A model generated the notes under the pieces. It saw only the letters and a program-made list of their open reading frames with translations, did not search any database and was not told where the DNA came from. From assembly GCA_902799765.1 (NCBI GenBank), contig CADCBZ010000021.1:1-55448 (forward strand): a stretch of DNA of 55,448 nucleotides, in the 5' to 3' direction. This DNA comes from an uncultured Prevotellaceae bacterium. GTDB lineage: Bacteria; Bacteroidota; Bacteroidia; Bacteroidales; Bacteroidaceae. The translations under genes were made by a program, and so were the position numbers. Of the stretch, positions 6,604 to 13,863 are shown in pieces. Within the stretch, counting starts at the first letter, position 1. Every line of letters starts with the position of its first letter.

Positions 6604-8172
6604 ATGACGCAAACGAATATTTACTACCGTCCTATATGGACTTGTGGAAGATACAATGAGAAGGCACAGACAGCAATCTATTACAACCTGATTGCTGGTA
6701 TGAGCTATTTCTTCGAGAGCTATTCTGCAATGGTGATAGGCGAGATACTGTCTGTTCCACGAAATGGAACAATGAATCTTGAAACTATTGGCAAGAAGCT
6801 AAACATTGCAATGGAAAGTTTAGTCCCTTTCTTTCAGCAGTTGGAGCAGATGGGCATAGTTTCCTCTGTATTACCAAATGAAGAAATCATAGCAGACTAT
6901 CGCAAACGTGTGAGTGAATACAACTGCCAGCAAGAGCAGAAAGTAGAACGTACTACACAAGAAAAGTTGCCATACGCTATTTCCAATGCAGAGCAGATGT
7001 ATACGGAGAAGGTTGGTGGCATTACAAGTGTGATGTTTGAACTGACTTATCGCTGTAGTGAAAAGTGTATCCACTGTTATAATGAGGGCGCAACACGTAA
7101 CGATGATGAAGTCAGCACTCGAGGCGATAGAGAAGAATTAACGTTTGATGACTATACACGGATTATTGATGAACTTTATGAACAAGGTCTTGTCAAAGTA
7201 TGTTTGACAGGTGGGGATCCCTTCTCAAAGTCCTTTGCATGGGAGTTGATTGCCTATCTATATAATAAAGGTATAGCCTTCGATGTTTTCACCAATGGTC
7301 AGCGAATCGTAAATGATGTTGAGCGTTTGGCAAACTACTACCCACGTTTGGTTGGTGTTTCAATTTATAGCGGCATTCCAGAAGTACATGATTATATTAC
7401 GCGTATCAAAGGCTCATGGGATAAGTCGATGTCTGTTGTTCGTCAATTATCTGCATTGGGTGTTCCGATGAATTTGAAGTGCTGTGTGATGCGTCCCAAT
7501 GTCAAGTCGTATTATTTAGTTGCAGATATTGCCAAACAATATGGTGCAGCACCTCAGTTTGAGATAAGTCTTACAGACTCTATAGAGGGAGACAAGTGTG
7601 TAAGCAAATATCTGCGTATGACTCAAGAAGAACTAGAAATAGTCTTGCGTGATGACAATGTCGCATTATATGTTGGCAAAGAAGCACCAAACTATGGTGG
7701 ACAACAAAAACCTATGGATCAGAACCCTTGTGGCGCTGGTGATAATTCTTTCTGTGTTACTCCAGAAGGTTATCTTATTCCATGTTGTGCTTTTCATACT
7801 TTGTTTGGAAATATAAAGAAGCAAAGTATTTCAGATATTATCAAGGACAGCAAGGAATTAGCTTATTGGAGAGGGTTGAAACTAAGTGATTACGAAGAGT
7901 GTGGACATTATGATTATTGTGCATATTGTAACCTCTGTCCAGGAAACAACTTCATAGAACATGGTACACCTCTAAAAGCTTCTGAGACTAATTGTTTTAT
8001 GGCAAAGTCACGCTTTAATCTCGCCCAGAAGATGATGCAAGACTATGATCCTCTGAATGGTAAAACTCTTCGAGAACGGTTGGCTGAGTTGCCTGATTAC
8101 GAGCCAATCAACATAAAAAAAGAAATGTCGCTAAACGATTATAGCGATACGAAATTAAAGGTAGGTGGGTAA
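6604..8172 (+). CDS. Radical SAM/SPASM peptide maturase with PqqD-like N-terminus
   Basis: A 522-aa protein. Residues about 20-90 form a winged-helix PqqD/RRE-like domain, used in RiPP enzymes to bind a leader peptide. The radical SAM core follows with CSEKCIHC (C151, C155, C158), which binds the catalytic 4Fe-4S cluster, and LTGGDP for SAM binding (about 201-206). A SPASM-type C-terminal region carries further Cys at 376, 384, 394, 395, 433, 439, 442, 445 and 464, enough for auxiliary clusters. This architecture belongs to enzymes that install thioether, C-C or C-O crosslinks in ribosomal peptides. A 34-codon Cys-containing gene lies 48 bp downstream and is the probable substrate. The exact subfamily and chemistry are not recognised. 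Confidence 0.88.
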   Translation: MTQTNIYYRPIWTCGRYNEKAQTAIYYNLIAGMSYFFESYSAMVIGEILSVPRNGTMNLETIGKKLNIAMESLVPFFQQLEQMGIVSSVLPNEEIIADYRKRVSEYNCQQEQKVERTTQEKLPYAISNAEQMYTEKVGGITSVMFELTYRCSEKCIHCYNEGATRNDDEVSTRGDREELTFDDYTRIIDELYEQGLVKVCLTGGDPFSKSFAWELIAYLYNKGIAFDVFTNGQRIVNDVERLANYYPRLVGVSIYSGIPEVHDYITRIKGSWDKSMSVVRQLSALGVPMNLKCCVMRPNVKSYYLVADIAKQYGAAPQFEISLTDSIEGDKCVSKYLRMTQEELEIVLRDDNVALYVGKEAPNYGGQQKPMDQNPCGAGDNSFCVTPEGYLIPCCAFHTLFGNIKKQSISDIIKDSKELAYWRGLKLSDYEECGHYDYCAYCNLCPGNNFIEHGTPLKASETNCFMAKSRFNLAQKMMQDYDPLNGKTLRERLAELPDYEPINIKKEMSLNDYSDTKLKVGG

Positions 8173-8220
8173 ATGTGGTTCCCCAAGAAATATCACTATA
8201 ACCCTAAAACATTTACAACT

Positions 8221-8325
8221 ATGAACGTAGATTTGAATGTTAGCGCTGCTTCTAAGGTAATGACTATGGGTGGATGTCCTAAGTACTTAGAGCAAACTTG
8301 TGGTATTCAGTACCGCCAAGGCTAA
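8221..8325 (+). CDS. 34-aa putative RiPP precursor peptide
   Basis: The peptide starts MNVDLNVSAASKVMTMGG and continues CPKYLEQTCGIQYRQG. A hydrophilic leader precedes a GG pair, and the C-terminal 16 residues hold two Cys seven residues apart, two Tyr and a final Gly. That composition, the size and the position directly after a radical SAM/SPASM gene support a precursor role; GG is a common cleavage point. The frame is also open from an ATG at 8173, directly abutting the maturase stop, which would add 16 residues. The internal ATG at 8221 is preferred for its A-rich upstream context and compact leader. The modification type is unknown; crosslinks involving Cys or Tyr are possible. Confidence 0.7.
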   Translation: MNVDLNVSAASKVMTMGGCPKYLEQTCGIQYRQG

Positions 8326-8338
8326 AAAGTAATTTATG

Positions 8339-8373
8339 GCATAGGGAAAGGCCTGCCTTCCCCTATGCTTTTT
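8339..8373 (+). terminator. Intra-operon terminator after the precursor gene
   Basis: A 13-bp stem with one mismatch (GCATAGGGAAAGG at 8339-8351, CCTTCCCCTATGC at 8356-8368) and a CCTG loop, followed by TTTTT. Read-through would feed the four downstream genes, so partial termination would favour a high precursor-to-enzyme ratio. Confidence 0.8.
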
Positions 8374-8394
8374 CTATTTAAAAAGAGTATCAAT

Positions 8395-8733
8395 ATGGAA
8401 AAAAGTGAAATTTTAAAACTGAAGGCACAGTTTGATGATTATAAGGCCGAATATTCCAATATAGAAACGAAAGAAAAGAGGAAGAAAGAATTAATTCCTT
8501 TGATGCAGGCGAATTTGCAAAAACGATCAGGAAAAGATGATGGAAACATTATGTGCATTGATGGTAAAGAGCATTCGTTAACATCTGATAATGTAGAGGA
8601 CTTGTATGCTATACATGGAACCTTAATTGCTGAATCTTCCCAGAATAAAGTTACGGAGGTTGCTGACGAGTCTCGAGAAGTTGCAAATGAAAGAAATAAA
8701 TATGGTCCTGACAATATTTATCCTAAGAAATGA
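8395..8733 (+). CDS. Unknown 112-aa acidic/basic helical protein in the RiPP locus
   Basis: The start at 8395 (MEKSEILKLKAQFDDYKAEY) is used rather than 8365, which lies in the tail of the terminator. The first 50 residues are strongly helical and charged (possible coiled coil); the rest is polar, with an SLTSDNVEDLYAIHG segment and a Lys-rich end. There are no membrane segments and a single Cys (in GNIMCIDGK). The stop overlaps the M42 peptidase start as ATGA, so the two are translationally coupled. I do not recognise a family. A chaperone- or leader-binding role is conceivable but has no direct support. Confidence 0.65.
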   Translation: MEKSEILKLKAQFDDYKAEYSNIETKEKRKKELIPLMQANLQKRSGKDDGNIMCIDGKEHSLTSDNVEDLYAIHGTLIAESSQNKVTEVADESREVANERNKYGPDNIYPKK

Positions 8734-9704
8734 GTTTTATTTATAAGCCTATTATAGATTTCCCTGATGCAATTTTGCCATTTGTAAGCGAAGTGTGGTC
8801 AGATGTACTAGGTAACATCATTGCTCATAAACATGGTGAAGGAAAACGTCTTTTCTTGATTGCTCACCACGATGTGGTATGTCTTATGGTATCACATATA
8901 GATGAAAATGGTTTTCTATATGTAAAACCTGCAGGGTGCATTGATGCGTCAATTCTTCCTGCAAGGAAGGTTATTATAAAACATGAGAATAATATAATAA
9001 CTGGTATCATAGGCAAAAAACCTGTTCATCTTATACGAGAGGATCAGAATAACAAGTCTACTTATGAGAATTTGTGGATAGATATTGGTGCAAAGAATAA
9101 GGAAGAGGCTTCTCAGGTGGTTAGTAAAGGAGACTATGCCTATTTTAGCTCGGACTATGAGGAAATGCTAAACAATCGTATTACGGGATCTTACTTTGAT
9201 GATCAGGTGGGGCTTAATGTTTTATTGAATTTAGCAGAACAACTAGATAAGAAAGAGATACCTTGGGATGTTTATTATATTGCATCAAATCACGAAGAAA
9301 TTGGAATGAGAGGTGCTTCTGTTATAGCTCAATCGATAAAGCCAGAAGTGTGTATATCTATAGATGTTGCTCATGCTACTGATTATCCAACTATGAATGT
9401 TATCAGCGATGGAGACATCAAGTTGGGAGAAGGATGTGTTTTGGCAAAAGGTCCAAATATTTACCCTGCACTTTTCCATAAATTGGAAGAAATAGCAATT
9501 AAGCATAAGATAAAGTGTCAAGTAGAAGTTAGTCCATACCCAACAGGAACGGATGCTAATGTGATACAAATCTCAGGAGAGGGTGTTAAAACAGCAGTAG
9601 TAATGATTCCGTGCAGATATATGCATACTCCTCATGAGGTCTGTTCAAAAAAAGATATTGAATCTGCAATATCAATTATTCGCGAGTTCATGCACTTATC
9701 ATAA
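8730..9704 (+). CDS. M42-family metallopeptidase (glutamyl aminopeptidase-like)
   Basis: A 324-aa protein with the two-metal ligand set of M42/M20-type aminopeptidases: His in LIAHHDVV (family usually AHMDE), Asp in SYFDDQVG, the Glu pair in SNHEEIGMRG (general base and ligand), Asp in SIDVAHA and the last His in MHTPHEV. M42 enzymes form large tetrahedral shells that trim peptides from the N-terminus. Here the gene is coupled by ATGA overlap to an unknown gene in the radical SAM locus, so removal of a precursor leader or clearance of peptides is a reasonable inference. The His-His variant at the first ligand site is unusual for the family but keeps the liganding residue. Confidence 0.85.
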   Translation: MSFIYKPIIDFPDAILPFVSEVWSDVLGNIIAHKHGEGKRLFLIAHHDVVCLMVSHIDENGFLYVKPAGCIDASILPARKVIIKHENNIITGIIGKKPVHLIREDQNNKSTYENLWIDIGAKNKEEASQVVSKGDYAYFSSDYEEMLNNRITGSYFDDQVGLNVLLNLAEQLDKKEIPWDVYYIASNHEEIGMRGASVIAQSIKPEVCISIDVAHATDYPTMNVISDGDIKLGEGCVLAKGPNIYPALFHKLEEIAIKHKIKCQVEVSPYPTGTDANVIQISGEGVKTAVVMIPCRYMHTPHEVCSKKDIESAISIIREFMHLS

Positions 9705-9716
9705 AAACCAACAACT

Positions 9717-10682
9717 ATGGAAATAAGAGGAATTGACTGGAATTTTGACGGATATAAAAAAGAAGCGCACTTCTTTCTGTGTGGAGCCTTTGAGTCCTTT
9801 GATTTTATACAGATGTTCTTGAAGAAGACAAAAGAATGTCCTTGGATGTTGAAAGAGAATGTTGTAATAGATAGTGTATTTGGTTCTCCAACATGTATTT
9901 GGAATGGTGGACGTACATTAGCCAATACCTATTATAACAAACAGCAATTACTGAATATTCATAAAACCTATGCAGACCTTGGAGTTAAAGTGAGGTTTAT
10001 CTTTACCAATCCATTTTTGAATGAACATGATCTGTATGATAGATATTGCAATTTGCTAATGGTTATTTTTCAGGATCTTTCGCCTGAGGTGGTAGTCAAT
10101 TCTCAAATACTTGAAGATTATCTGAGAAACAAATATTCAACATTGTCATTCATTAGTTCTACAACAAAGCGTCTTCGTTCTAGTGATGCTCAATTGAAAG
10201 AGTTTAGCCATGATTATAAGTATATTTGTCTCGATTATGACTATAATTACGACTTTGCATTTCTTGATGGCATTGAAGATAAGGATAGGAATAGGGTGGA
10301 AATGCTAGTCAATTCCACTTGTCCCAGAGGGTGCAATGTGCGAGTCCTCCATCAGGAGTTTTCTGCTAAAAGACAATTAGAATATAACAATGATGACGAA
10401 TGTGACGATTCTGAGCCCTTTTTTATTGGATGTCCGCTAATGAAGCGAAGTAAAGATATTCCTTTGTCGCAACATGGATATACCAAAGAATATCTTGATG
10501 GAACAAACTATATTTTTCCACAAGATTTGGATAAGTATTTAGATAAGGGGTTCAATCATTTCAAAATACAAGGCAGAGAATTAACAAGAAGTCAAATGTT
10601 TGGAGAATTTTGTCCTTATATTATAAGACCAGAATTCTACCCTATGGCAATTTCGATTATTGAAAACAGAAATGATAAATAA
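9717..10682 (+). CDS. U32 peptidase-like TIM-barrel protein
   Basis: A 321-aa protein with alternating beta/alpha segments: VRFIFTNPFLNEHDLYDRYCN, then VVVNSQILEDYLRNKY, LSFISSTTKRL and YICLDYDYNYDF, as in a TIM barrel. It has a Cys pair in NSTCPRGCNVR, a following His and a later GCPL. This resembles the Cys-containing barrel of peptidase U32/YhbU-type proteins, several of which act in RNA or quinone hydroxylation and not as proteases. A late HFKIQGRE strand also fits. Its place in the RiPP locus, 12 bp behind the M42 gene, suggests a role in peptide modification. Assignment to U32 is by fold pattern only. Confidence 0.55.
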   Translation: MEIRGIDWNFDGYKKEAHFFLCGAFESFDFIQMFLKKTKECPWMLKENVVIDSVFGSPTCIWNGGRTLANTYYNKQQLLNIHKTYADLGVKVRFIFTNPFLNEHDLYDRYCNLLMVIFQDLSPEVVVNSQILEDYLRNKYSTLSFISSTTKRLRSSDAQLKEFSHDYKYICLDYDYNYDFAFLDGIEDKDRNRVEMLVNSTCPRGCNVRVLHQEFSAKRQLEYNNDDECDDSEPFFIGCPLMKRSKDIPLSQHGYTKEYLDGTNYIFPQDLDKYLDKGFNHFKIQGRELTRSQMFGEFCPYIIRPEFYPMAISIIENRNDK

Positions 10683-10702
10683 TACTTTAAATATGTCGAC
10701 AA

Positions 10703-11314
10703 ATGGAAAATAAAAAAGATAAAGGAATAAAGATTAATGAAGAAAACCCGGAAATCTTGAATGATTATCTGAAAGCTGTTCGTGATGATGATAAAGATAG
10801 AATAAACAATACTTCAGAAGCTTTATCGGACTATATCATTCATAAAGTTAATAAGGCAATAGAGGTCTTCTACAAAACTGACAGCTTTTTGTTGGAAAGC
10901 AAAATGAACGAGATGACTATTTGTGGCAGATTAGCAATGTATCTTCAAGACGAATTCAAAGATTTTCGAGGATATTATGTTGACATAGAATATTATCGGC
11001 TTAAGGTTCCAAGAAAAAATGCGAATCTTAGAGATGATAGAATTCGTTGCGACATACTCTTTCATTCTAGAGGGGCATACAATAGTAGGGTTGACAATTT
11101 GTTAGCAATTGAAGCGAAACTTGAGGGCAGCACTGACGATGGGGGTAAAGATAGAAGTAGATTGGAAGAGTTTGTTATGCCTGAGACAGCGGATACACCA
11201 AAAGGTGCTGTTCATAGTACTTTGGTCGGATTGTTCTTGCGTTTTGGTAAGAAATGTACTTTAATGCGTATCCTCCCCCCAATAGTAATTGATGTCAGTA
11301 TAGACGACAAATAA
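10703..11314 (+). CDS. PD-(D/E)XK nuclease-like protein of unknown role
   Basis: A 203-aa protein. An N-terminal helical region (about 1-75) precedes RCDILF and, after a gap, NLLAIEAKLEG: a D-Xn-ExK arrangement typical of the PD-(D/E)XK nuclease fold. A further region, VHSTLVGLFLRFGKK, follows. Similar short proteins can be defence or restriction-linked, but nothing else here is a restriction system. It is 20 bp downstream of the U32-like gene and is probably the last gene of that transcript. Nuclease activity is predicted from motif layout only. Confidence 0.55.
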   Translation: MENKKDKGIKINEENPEILNDYLKAVRDDDKDRINNTSEALSDYIIHKVNKAIEVFYKTDSFLLESKMNEMTICGRLAMYLQDEFKDFRGYYVDIEYYRLKVPRKNANLRDDRIRCDILFHSRGAYNSRVDNLLAIEAKLEGSTDDGGKDRSRLEEFVMPETADTPKGAVHSTLVGLFLRFGKKCTLMRILPPIVIDVSIDDK

Positions 11315-11370
11315 TTGTCTATATATTGTATAAATAATTGAATCAAAGTTAAATAACTAAAGAATCGTTT

Positions 11371-11526
11371 ATGTTTATACCTTGTCAATGTTGTGGTCAA
11401 CGTTATGATCAGAGTTGGCCCTGGTGGACTTGTGACACCTGTGGCTATCGTATTTGTCCTTCGTGTCTCAGTAAGATAGGTTTCCGCTGCAACCAATGTA
11501 ATTGGGGACATTTCAAACAAAAATAA
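11371..11526 (+). CDS. 51-aa zinc-ribbon protein
   Basis: A short frame rich in Cys: CQCCGQ, CDTCGYRICPSC and CNQCNWGH, giving at least three CxxC knuckles and a late His, enough for one or two structural zinc sites. Aromatic residues (SWPWWT) lie between the first two knuckles. The product resembles stand-alone rubredoxin-like or zinc-ribbon mini-proteins. It lies 7 bp before the FGE-sulfatase-like gene, so they are likely co-transcribed. It is a convincing gene on composition, but its partner molecule is unknown. Confidence 0.7.
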   Translation: MFIPCQCCGQRYDQSWPWWTCDTCGYRICPSCLSKIGFRCNQCNWGHFKQK

Positions 11527-11533
11527 AAGACTT

Positions 11534-12427
11534 ATGTATTCGGAGAAATTAGAAGAGGTGATTTCTGCTGCTTTGGCTGACGGAAATCTGACAGAACAGA
11601 AGCGCAAAATCATTATGCGCAGGGCTGAGAAAGAAGGTGAGGATGTGGAAGAGGTGATGATGGTGGTTGAGTCAAGATTGTTTAACCAAACCAAGAAACA
11701 ATCTAATCAAAGCCAATCCAAATCAGAATCGAAAGAAGAAGTTACTAATGGTGATTTCGTTGAAACAGTAAATGGTGTATCCTTCAAAATGATAAAAGTG
11801 GAAGGAGGTAGGTTTACTATGTTTAGTATGTCACTTGACGCATGCATGCCTGCCAAACCAAAAGAGGTGATATTAGATGATTATTTTATTTGTAACACAG
11901 TAGTTACTCAAGAACTATGGAAGGCTGTAATGGGACGTGATTTTCCATTATTATCTTTTGTTGGAGATAAATTGCCTGTGAATAATTTGACATGGGAAGA
12001 AAGCTATCAGTTCATAAATAAATTGAGTGCTCTAACAAATAAAAACTATCATTTGCCAAGTGAGGCTCAATGGGAATATGCTGCAATAGGTGGAAAGAAA
12101 AGTCATGGTTATAGATATGCAGGTTCTGATGATATTAAAAAGGTTGGATGGTTCAAAATAAATGAAATGAAACCTGTTGCCCAATTAATGCCAAATGAAT
12201 TGGGGTTATATGACATGAGTGGCAATTGTTATGAATTCTGTGAAGATAATTTGGTAGAAAATCCTATTTTGAATGGATCTAAGAATCCCATTGTTAGAAC
12301 TACGCCAAAGGGTTTTAGAATCGTCAGAAATACTCCATTTGATTCTTATGTAATAAGTGTCGGAGACCGCAACTGGTGTCCGTGTGATAGAAGACAAAAT
12401 GGCTATGGCTTCCGTTTAGCGCTATAA
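11534..12427 (+). CDS. FGE-sulfatase (SUMF1)-domain protein with N-terminal helical region
   Basis: A 297-aa protein. Residues 1 to about 50 (YSEKLEEVISAALADGNLTE...) form a helical TerB-like or linker region, then a Ser/Gln/Lys-rich spacer, then a formylglycine-generating-enzyme-type domain: VEGGRFTM, VTQELWKAVMG, VNNLTWEESYQFINKL, YHLPSEAQWEYAA, LGLYDMSGNCYEFCED and a final GYGFRLAL. These are the family landmarks. The catalytic Cys motif of true FGE enzymes is not evident, as in most bacterial members that act as binding or structural modules. There is no signal peptide, so it is cytoplasmic. It shares a transcript with the zinc-ribbon gene upstream and the next three genes. Confidence 0.8.
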   Translation: MYSEKLEEVISAALADGNLTEQKRKIIMRRAEKEGEDVEEVMMVVESRLFNQTKKQSNQSQSKSESKEEVTNGDFVETVNGVSFKMIKVEGGRFTMFSMSLDACMPAKPKEVILDDYFICNTVVTQELWKAVMGRDFPLLSFVGDKLPVNNLTWEESYQFINKLSALTNKNYHLPSEAQWEYAAIGGKKSHGYRYAGSDDIKKVGWFKINEMKPVAQLMPNELGLYDMSGNCYEFCEDNLVENPILNGSKNPIVRTTPKGFRIVRNTPFDSYVISVGDRNWCPCDRRQNGYGFRLAL

Positions 12428-12436
12428 GTTATAATC

Positions 12437-12766
12437 GTGATATATAGATTCAAATTGATAGTACCTCTGACTTATAAATATGTTGAGGTAGAGAGTGAGG
12501 AAGTGGACTTGAATAATCAGGAGATAGCCCTGATTAAACAGTTAGTGAAGCAGAGCCCAAGTAAAAGACATGGTTTGATGCCCATATTGGAAGATGGCGC
12601 ACCAGAATTGTATGATAAGCTGTGGGAGGCTATCGAACGTCCCCTTAGAGATACAGTTTTAGAAGATGGTCGCAAAAATGGGTTTGTGGATCATGAAAAC
12701 GAAGATGGAGGGCTGGACATGGATTGTGTGGACTATCTCTGTAAGATACCAGAGTTTGCGAAATGA
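12437..12766 (+). CDS. Unknown 109-aa protein (GTG start)
   Basis: Translation is taken from a GTG at 12437, 9 bp after the FGE-like gene; no ATG fits better. The product is acidic, starts with a beta strand (IYRFKLIVPLTYKYVEVE) and continues with a helical LNNQEIALIKQLVKQ and LYDKLWEAIERPLRD. Its stop overlaps the next ATG as ATGA. I recognise no family. The layout of small acidic unknowns in tandem resembles immunity-type or accessory genes, but no toxin is present to support that. Confidence 0.6.
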   Translation: MIYRFKLIVPLTYKYVEVESEEVDLNNQEIALIKQLVKQSPSKRHGLMPILEDGAPELYDKLWEAIERPLRDTVLEDGRKNGFVDHENEDGGLDMDCVDYLCKIPEFAK

Positions 12767-13275
12767 GAAGATTGAAGATAATGCAGGAAGATTCATTCTC
12801 TTCCAATAACCTATTTGGCATGAATGATTTGCAAGACAGGCTGAAGAAGTTTTGCAAAGAACAGGGTATGGATATTCCTCAGTTTTGGATTATTCAGCCT
12901 GATGGATATTATATGGGGTATGCCGCGTCTCTGCATCTGAGTGGAAAAGACAGATGGGAGGAGTTTGATGCCAAAGTGGTTTATGTGCTGAGAGACTTTT
13001 CTGACAGAGAGAATCGCGAGGCAGAGGAAAGGCTGTTGAAACACATGTTTGAAGAAATCGGTGAGCCGATCGTGCTGACAATTAAAGAGGTGGAATCGCC
13101 CAATCAGTTGCGTTTCCTAAAAGGTATCGGCTTGATGAAGATGCCTGTTACTTGGTCGGATACTTGTCAGAATGTGTATGATGTCTATGCCAAAGGTAAT
13201 CTGGAAATGGGGGGCTTTGTGAATCTGATGGAAAGGATAGAGTATATAGGTAAAGAGATTGTTTATAATGAGTAA
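12763..13275 (+). CDS. Unknown 170-aa protein
   Basis: Begins at the ATGA overlap with the preceding gene; a second in-frame ATG at 12781 (MQEDSFSS) is also possible. It has mixed alpha/beta composition with NDLQDRLKKFCKEQGMDIPQFW, YYMGYAASLHLSG and a highly charged helix, DFSDRENREAEERLLKHMFEE. No membrane segment, signal peptide or known catalytic motif was seen. The following gene starts inside its last codons, so the three are translationally coupled. Function unknown. Confidence 0.6.
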   Translation: MRRLKIMQEDSFSSNNLFGMNDLQDRLKKFCKEQGMDIPQFWIIQPDGYYMGYAASLHLSGKDRWEEFDAKVVYVLRDFSDRENREAEERLLKHMFEEIGEPIVLTIKEVESPNQLRFLKGIGLMKMPVTWSDTCQNVYDVYAKGNLEMGGFVNLMERIEYIGKEIVYNE

Positions 13276-13819
13276 CGATCAATTATGGATGGACAGCAAT
13301 GGCTTTGTGTATTCGGCAGATGGGCGAACATTGCTGAAAGGGGCCAGTGTGGAGGGGGCTTATTGGATTCCAGAGGGTGTGGAGGAGATTGAGCCAGAGG
13401 CATTGATAGGGTGCAGGATTGGGACTCTACATATTCCTTGGACGGCTCATGTGCATGAATATGAGCAATTGGTGTTTAGCAAAGATCCTGAAGAGAATGA
13501 GGAACTAATGCCTGCTGTGTATTTCTGGACGAAGGATTACAAGAATCGTGATGAAGAGACGTGGGCGTTTGAGGATGAGGGAGAGTATCGTGTGGATGAG
13601 TATGGAGTTGGGTATAGTCTTGATGGACATAGGTTGTTGTTTGCTCGCCATACTTTCAAGGACGAGAATTATAGCGTTCCTGATGGCGTGGTGACGATTT
13701 GTTCGATGGCTTTTGGTTGTTGTCGCCAGTTTGTGACACTGAGCATTCCAAGATCTGTGCGCATCATAGGGGATTTCGTGTTTGGTCCAGGGGGCGGAAA
13801 GATTGTAATCCGGGCTTAA
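13268..13819 (+). CDS. Short BspA-like leucine-rich repeat protein
   Basis: A 183-aa protein from ATG 13268 (MSNDQLWMDSNGFVYSADGR), overlapping the previous stop by 8 bases. Two YSxDGxxLL beta-hairpin units (near residues 15 and 115) are each followed by BspA-like LRR_5 elements: IPEGVEEIEPEALIGC and VPDGVVTICSMAFGCC...LSIPRSVRIIGDFVF. BspA repeats usually occur in long surface adhesins, but this one lacks a signal peptide and is short, so it is probably cytoplasmic. It is the last gene of the operon and ends right before a strong terminator. Confidence 0.75.
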   Translation: MSNDQLWMDSNGFVYSADGRTLLKGASVEGAYWIPEGVEEIEPEALIGCRIGTLHIPWTAHVHEYEQLVFSKDPEENEELMPAVYFWTKDYKNRDEETWAFEDEGEYRVDEYGVGYSLDGHRLLFARHTFKDENYSVPDGVVTICSMAFGCCRQFVTLSIPRSVRIIGDFVFGPGGGKIVIRA

Positions 13820-13822
13820 AAT

Positions 13823-13853
13823 AATAGCCGAAAGTTCCAAGCTTTCGGCTATT
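13823..13853. terminator. Bidirectional terminator between the BspA-like gene and feoAB
   Basis: A perfect 12-bp stem (AATAGCCGAAAG at 13823-13834, CTTTCGGCTATT at 13842-13853) with a 7-nt loop, between two convergent genes. A-rich and T-rich flanks allow function in both directions. Confidence 0.9.
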
Positions 13854-13863
13854 TATGTATTTG

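Noticed and set aside
11534-12427. Active formylglycine-generating enzyme for sulfatases
   Set aside because: No sulfatase gene nearby and the catalytic Cys arrangement is not evident; only the fold is claimed.
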